Below, one piece after another: positions 62,083 to 64,000 of a stretch of 64,000 bases of DNA (positions are counted from its first letter, which is position 1; each line of letters begins with the position of its first letter). Source of the DNA: Flammeovirgaceae bacterium UBA5585 (GTDB lineage Bacteria; Bacteroidota; Bacteroidia; Cytophagales; Cyclobacteriaceae); NCBI GenBank assembly GCA_002425185.1, contig DILT01000008.1, positions 1-64,000 on the forward strand, in the 5' to 3' direction. The position numbers and the translations under genes are program-made. The notes beneath the pieces are model-generated. The model was given only the letters and a program-made list of their open reading frames with translations. It did not search any database and had not been told where the DNA came from.

Positions 62083-63206
62083 TATAGTAATTCCAAAACC
62101 TCCGCGGCTGATGGTGTGTCGTTATGGTGCCACATTCCCTTTACCGTTCCGTTTACCCATAAGGTTAAGCCTGGGTTTGAACGGATTATCGTTTTTAACA
62201 CCGTAGCATCAGCAAAGTAATAGGGAGCAGCCCATTGATGTTCGTGTCGAAACGCCTCCACATCAACCGCTGATGACGAAGTAAGGATGATCGCCTCAGC
62301 TTTTCCTTCCAGTTCATTAATGAGGTTGGAAATCTTTTCAGCATGTTTAACCGAGGCATCCTTCACGTTGTACATAACGATTAAAAGTTTTGCACCCTCA
62401 AAGGTCTGCTGGGTAAAATTTTCGCCTTCTGCACTTTCCACCCGGTAATCGATAATTTTTGGCCGATCGCCCTGCCGCACCACCTTATCAATACGATCAA
62501 CAAATGTATACGTTGAGTCCACCTGGCCTAGTTGGTCCATGGTAAGTTCCTTTCGGGCACCCGCATGCTCATAAATAAAAGTCATTACCACGCTATCGCG
62601 TTTGGCATTGGGAGGTAATTTCATTTGCTCGGGAATATTATTCCCGATCTTGTAAGCGCGGAAATCAATAAACGGCAAATGACGGATAGCGTAAATACCC
62701 AAAAAGAAACTAATCAGCGTCACACCGGCTATAACCGCATGTCCTTCCCTGGTGCGCAACACCGGATCGTAAACTTTTCGATACCAGAATAAGTGCAAAA
62801 TGAACAGCAGCAGAATCAGATCCTTATAGAACGACTCCCATGGTGTTAGCTTTATGGCATCACCAAAGCAACCACAATCGGTAACTTTATTCAAAATAGC
62901 TGAATACCCGGTTAAGAAAGTGAAGAAGATGATAAGCGCCAGCAGAACGGTTGTTGTTAAGCGCATCCGGTAGTTGATGAGTACAGCACCACCCAGCACA
63001 ACTTCAAGCACCACCAGTATCAACCCGATGGGCAATGCATATGGAATAAACAGTTGAAAAAACGAACCAAAGTCGGCAGAAAAAACTTCGAAGTATTCCT
63101 CTAGCTTGATTTCCGTACCAACCGGATCATTAAGTTTTATCAGTCCTGAAAAAATAAACAGTCCTCCAACAAAAAAACGTGAGAAGCCATCAATGTATTT
63201 CCTCAT
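62082..63206 (-). CDS. DoxX-like membrane protein (BT_3928 family)
   Basis: 374 residues. An N-terminal DoxX-type bundle of four helices (FVGGLFIFSGLIKLNDPVG, CGCFGDAIKLTPWESFYKD) is followed by a soluble domain that resembles a thioredoxin-like fold at about 200-374 (AKLLIVMYNV, IILTSSSA). The CGC motif may be redox-active. Role unknown; it is coupled to aroK. Confidence 0.85.
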   Translation of the reverse strand: MRKYIDGFSRFFVGGLFIFSGLIKLNDPVGTEIKLEEYFEVFSADFGSFFQLFIPYALPIGLILVVLEVVLGGAVLINYRMRLTTTVLLALIIFFTFLTGYSAILNKVTDCGCFGDAIKLTPWESFYKDLILLLFILHLFWYRKVYDPVLRTREGHAVIAGVTLISFFLGIYAIRHLPFIDFRAYKIGNNIPEQMKLPPNAKRDSVVMTFIYEHAGARKELTMDQLGQVDSTYTFVDRIDKVVRQGDRPKIIDYRVESAEGENFTQQTFEGAKLLIVMYNVKDASVKHAEKISNLINELEGKAEAIILTSSSAVDVEAFRHEHQWAAPYYFADATVLKTIIRSNPGLTLWVNGTVKGMWHHNDTPSAAEVLELL

Positions 63207-63211
63207 ATCGC

Positions 63212-63760
63212 TTAGTTATTCTCCTTGAGTTTAATTAAACAAAACACCGCATAATTGATCATATCCTGATAATTGGCCTTCACACCCTCACTTACCAGTG
63301 TTTTACCTTCATTATCTTCAATTTGTTTCACCCTTAACAATTTCATAAGAATAATGTCCGTCATGGATTCCACCCGCATATCGCGCCAGGCTTCGCCATA
63401 ATCATGATTCTTATCCTGCTGAAGATGGAAAGTTTCATCAATAGCCGAAGTATAGAGCGGTTCCACCTCTTCAACGGTTAACTCAGTCTGTGCTGATCCC
63501 TCCAGCTTTAGCTGCAACAATGCAATGACACAATAATTGATGATACCAATGAATTCATCCGAAACAGGATCATCAATTCGTTGGGAGCCCTTTTCCTGTA
63601 TGCTGCGGATGCGTTTGGCTTTGATAAATATCTGATCGGTAATGGCGGGTAATCGAAGTATGCGCCAGGCTGTTCCATAATCTTTTGTCTTCTTGAGGAA
63701 GAGTGCTTTGCAGGTGGCAATCACCTGCTTATATTCGGTGGCAGTTTTTTCGTGTATCAT
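63212..63760 (-). CDS. DUF1599 protein
   Basis: 182 residues from the ATG at 63760; the upstream in-frame residues (63829 back) lack the family pattern. It contains two copies of a similar motif: KKTKDYGTAWRILRLPAITDQIFIKAKRIR and QQDKNHDYGEAWRDMRVESMTDIILMKLLRV, so it is an internal duplication. Family of unknown function, conserved in Bacteroidota next to folP. The start codon shares two bases with the divergent folP start. Confidence 0.88.
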   Translation of the reverse strand: MIHEKTATEYKQVIATCKALFLKKTKDYGTAWRILRLPAITDQIFIKAKRIRSIQEKGSQRIDDPVSDEFIGIINYCVIALLQLKLEGSAQTELTVEEVEPLYTSAIDETFHLQQDKNHDYGEAWRDMRVESMTDIILMKLLRVKQIEDNEGKTLVSEGVKANYQDMINYAVFCLIKLKENN

Positions 63761-64000
63761 GATTTCAGCGGGGCAAAATACGGCATTTTCAACAAACAAA
63801 ACACTGAACATAGGCGGGCGGCTAATCACCTTACAGACCCCGCTGGTTATGGGCGTGATTAATGTAACACCCGATAGTTTTTATGCGGGCAGCCGGCTAA
63901 TGGATGAAAAAGAAATCTTAAAGCACGCTGAAAAAGTGTTGACCGAGGGTGCCTCCATACTTGATGTTGGGGGCTACTCCTCACGCCCTGGAGCTGAAAA
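63759..64000 (+). CDS. folP: Dihydropteroate synthase, N-terminal part
   Basis: Truncated by the window edge. Begins at the ATG at 63759 and shows TPLVMGVINVTPDSFYAG followed by EKVLTEGASILDVGGYSSRP, the first two pterin-binding loops of DHPS. It makes dihydropteroate from p-aminobenzoate in folate synthesis. No other start codon is available before the first motif. The start codon overlaps that of DUF1599 in CATG. Confidence 0.93.
   Translation, partial: MISAGQNTAFSTNKTLNIGGRLITLQTPLVMGVINVTPDSFYAGSRLMDEKEILKHAEKVLTEGASILDVGGYSSRPGAE

Overview
The window is chromosomal DNA of a Bacteroidota bacterium, most likely from the Cytophagales side of the phylum. The signs are: TTTG/TAnnTTTG promoters with 19-base spacing, no Shine-Dalgarno leaders before most genes, FloA/NfeD, YfiR, DUF1599 and BT_3928-type proteins, an archaeal/eukaryotic-type ProRS, and a 38-residue L36 without the usual zinc cysteine set. 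Coding density is high, with many 1-4 base stop/start overlaps and several tail-to-tail overlaps. I see no rRNA, tRNA, CRISPR array, integrase or transposase.

Layout. 1-2.2 kb: an AT-rich stretch with two orphan envelope proteins and a strong hairpin. 2.2-3.7 kb: a LuxR-type response regulator and its histidine kinase, convergent and overlapping at a nine-G tract. 3.7-10.2 kb: proline dehydrogenase, then the shikimate genes (DAHP synthase/chorismate mutase fusion, aroB, aroA), a BtuF-like binding protein and a YfiR protein. 10.5-19.6 kb: M42 peptidase, acyl-CoA carboxylase beta chain, Ppx/GppA, sugar porter, DUF4139 protein, Ldh-type dehydrogenase and FtsB/DivIC. 19.7-22.1 kb: eno and carA. 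22.3-36.9 kb: the merged S10-spc-alpha ribosomal operon (rplC to rplQ, minus strand), with secY, map, infA, rpmJ and rpoA. It lacks rpsJ at its head. It has a clear head promoter and a terminator/promoter pair inside, between rpsN and rpsH.

37.1-40.8 kb: FecCD-type permease plus ATPase with an extra C-terminal domain, then an alpha-glucan phosphorylase in which the pyridoxal-phosphate lysine appears to be threonine. 41-44 kb: a minus-strand redox/envelope set (beta-barrel, DM13 lipoprotein, YceI, MsrB) next to a Crp/Fnr regulator. 44.1-47.3 kb: MOSC, DUF2490, MORN-repeat and SCO proteins. 47.5-53.3 kb: a molybdenum hydroxylase module (2Fe-2S subunit, Tat-exported molybdopterin subunit, cytochrome c, TPR protein, XdhC, MocA-like enzyme) that encodes both an enzyme and its cofactor insertion. 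53.3-64 kb: WG-repeat protein, FloA/NfeD, proS, a Trp/Gly/Asn-rich secreted protein, FadL-like porin, aroK, DoxX protein, DUF1599 and the start of folP.

The most unusual signals are not protein families. They are two nested palindromic elements with the same outer ends but different cores, a second family of CACAAAG-type hairpins, four genes whose -7 box lies 4-7 bases before the ATG (probably leaderless mRNAs), and the lysine-less phosphorylase.
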